Shown piece after piece: positions 62,821 to 64,000 of a stretch of DNA of 64,000 bases. The stretch is from an uncultured Cetobacterium sp. GTDB taxonomy: Bacteria; Fusobacteriota; Fusobacteriia; Fusobacteriales; Fusobacteriaceae. Numbering within the stretch: position 1 is the stretch's first letter; each line of letters begins with the position of its first letter. The stretch covers positions 1 to 64,000 of the forward strand of contig NZ_CAMFHX010000003.1 of the NCBI RefSeq assembly GCF_945952365.1, written 5' to 3'. The notes under the pieces are model-generated. The model was not told where the DNA came from. It did no database searches and worked only from the letters and a program-made list of their open reading frames with translations. A program made the translations under genes and the position numbers.

Positions 62821-63960
62821 ATGAAAGCTATAATAAATGGAGAGTTATTTATAGGAAATAAATTCTATACTGGAAAAGCTTTGATTCTTGATGGAGAGAG
62901 AATAGTAGATATAATATCTGAAGATGAATTAAAATCAACTTACGGAGATATAGAAACTGTAGATGCAGAAAAAGGATATGTTACTCCTGGATTTATAGAT
63001 TTACAACTAAATGGTTGTGGAGGAGTTCTTTTCAATGATAATATAAGTTTAGAAACTTTAGAAATCATGCACAAAACAAATTTAAAATATGGATGTACTT
63101 CTTTTACTCCAACATTAATTACAACTGGAGATGAAAATATACAAAAAGCTTTAGATTTAGTTCAAAGTATTGAGAACAAAGGTAAGTATGGAATTTTAGG
63201 TTTACATATAGAAGGACCTTATATCTCTAAAGATAAAAAAGGAATCCATAATCCTAAATTTATAAGAAAAGCTGACGAAGCTATGATAGATAAAATTGTT
63301 GCTGCTGGAAAAGAAAATGTAAAAATAATTACATTAGCACCAGAAAATACAGAAAAAGGAATCATTTCGAAACTTCATACAGCGGGAATTCATGTTGCTG
63401 CTGGGCATTCTAACGCTACTTATGAAGAAGTGAAAGAAAAAGAAGGTTTTGGAATTACACTTGCAACTCATCTTTACAACGCTATGACATCTTTCAATCA
63501 TAGAGAGCCTGGAGTTGTAGGAGCTATTTTTGATAGTGATATAAAAGCAGGAGTTATTGCTGATGGTTTCCACTGTCATTATTCAGCTATCAAATCAGCT
63601 ATCAAAATTATGGGTGAAAGATTATTCTTAGTTACTGATGCTGCTGCTCCTGTAGGAACAAATATGGAGTACTTCTACTTTGAAGGAAATAAAGTTTACT
63701 ATAAAGATGGTAAATGTTTTGGAGAGGATGGAACTTTAGGTGGTTCAGCTTTAACTATGGATGCAGGAGTTAGAAATCTAGTTAAGTTCTGTGATATAAC
63801 TTTAGAAGAGGCTATAAGAATGGCAACTCTTTATCCAGCTAAAGCAGTAAACATTGATAATGAATATGGGAAAATATCACCTGGATATTTTGCTGATATA
63901 GTAATTTTAGATAAACATTTAAAATTGAAAAAAGTTATAGCAAAAGGTGAGTTAGTATAG
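62821..63960 (+). CDS. nagA: N-acetylglucosamine-6-phosphate deacetylase NagA
   Basis: A 379-residue NagA (amidohydrolase TIM barrel): PGFIDLQLNGCGG (about 54-66), LHIEGPYIS (catalytic metal region, about 126), AAGHSNATYEE, THLYNAMTSF and VTDAAAPVG (Asp about 269). It hydrolyses GlcNAc-6-P to GlcN-6-P, feeding NagB 15 nt upstream. ATG 62821 is chosen; two in-frame TTG codons (62815, 62818) precede it behind AAGGAG. A terminator follows. Confidence 0.97.
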   Translation: MKAIINGELFIGNKFYTGKALILDGERIVDIISEDELKSTYGDIETVDAEKGYVTPGFIDLQLNGCGGVLFNDNISLETLEIMHKTNLKYGCTSFTPTLITTGDENIQKALDLVQSIENKGKYGILGLHIEGPYISKDKKGIHNPKFIRKADEAMIDKIVAAGKENVKIITLAPENTEKGIISKLHTAGIHVAAGHSNATYEEVKEKEGFGITLATHLYNAMTSFNHREPGVVGAIFDSDIKAGVIADGFHCHYSAIKSAIKIMGERLFLVTDAAAPVGTNMEYFYFEGNKVYYKDGKCFGEDGTLGGSALTMDAGVRNLVKFCDITLEEAIRMATLYPAKAVNIDNEYGKISPGYFADIVILDKHLKLKKVIAKGELV

Positions 63961-63967
63961 TTTTATA

Positions 63968-63995
63968 AGGGGTAGAGTCTTCTACTCCTTTTTTT
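63968..63995 (+). terminator. terminator of nagB-nagA
   Basis: GGGGTAGA/TCTACTCC 8-bp stem (one G-T pair) followed by TTTTTTT. Confidence 0.8.
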
Positions 63996-64000
63996 ATATA

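Noticed and set aside
1-64000. rRNA, tRNA or riboswitch
   Set aside because: No clover-leaf, rRNA or known riboswitch core was recognised by reading; a cmscan search would be decisive.

Overview
This window is very AT-rich, with short intergenic gaps, strong AGGAGG ribosome-binding sites and frequent GTG/TTG starts. The housekeeping genes at the right end (HU, DEAD-box helicase, queH, an RpiR regulator, nagB, nagA, two MATE pumps, a Crp/Fnr regulator) suit a low-GC anaerobe. I favour Fusobacteriota (Fusobacterium/Cetobacterium-like), but that is inference from style and gene content; no rRNA or tRNA is present to prove it.

Layout. 1-1565: an unknown protein, a CsgG-like lipoprotein and a small exported protein. 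1570-44463: one continuous defence supralocus. It starts with two Cas6-type genes (minus strand) and an unknown gene. Next comes a symmetrical block in which two CRISPR arrays with the same 37-nt repeat face each other (4188-4879 on +, 8295-8855 on -), each with its own copy of one 287-bp leader, enclosing cas1, two cas2 genes and a NERD-UvrD helicase. From 9171 to 23187 lies a signalling and chaperone island: small membrane and Gly/Ala-rich proteins, a beta-CASP metallo-beta-lactamase, a GrpE-like protein with an Hsp70-like ATPase, two TerY-type vWA proteins, a protein kinase fused to a Ppx/GppA domain, a PP2C-like phosphatase, a radical SAM protein, and a nuclease-like protein with a long hydrophobic tail. 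23230-28425 (minus) is an operon of JAB-E1, an NYN-like protein, a ubiquitin-like-E2 fusion, reverse transcriptase, cas1, cas2 and cas4. A CARF protein, a third CRISPR array (30100-31118, different repeat), a PIN-kinase fusion and Csx20 follow. 33416-43530 is a type III-D-like effector operon: Cas10 without an HD domain, four RAMP genes (one a fusion), a small Cas11-like gene, Csx19, Cas6 and a CARF effector. A HEPN protein closes the block. 44512-63998 is ordinary chromosome.

The main discovery is regulatory. Thirteen transcription start regions spread over the supralocus carry the same unusual architecture: a TTGTAA box, 14 nt, a second TTGTAA box (often followed by GA), 11 nt, then a TATAAT-like -10, always 43 nt in total and without a normal -35. 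It precedes the unknown gene at 3858, cas1, the membrane-protein operon, the beta-CASP gene, the GrpE/Hsp70 pair, the first vWA gene, the kinase-Ppx gene, the hydrophobic nuclease-like gene, the JAB-E1/E2/RT/cas operon, the CARF gene (weak), the PIN-kinase, Csx20 and the HEPN gene. I did not find it in front of ordinary genes whose upstream regions I read. This ties CRISPR adaptation, ubiquitin-like conjugation, the TerY-P phospho-signalling triad, Hsp70 and several candidate toxic effectors into one apparent regulon, probably driven by an activator or phage-like promoter factor not obvious in this window.

How the parts could work together (inference): the RT-linked adaptation module and antisense-oriented spacers suit an RNA-targeting type III system. 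Cas10 keeps its cyclase motif but lacks the HD nuclease, so defence should depend on cyclic oligoadenylate-activated CARF proteins, with Csx20 removing the signal. The kinase/phosphatase/vWA/chaperone island and the ubiquitin-like operon would be co-induced partner systems.
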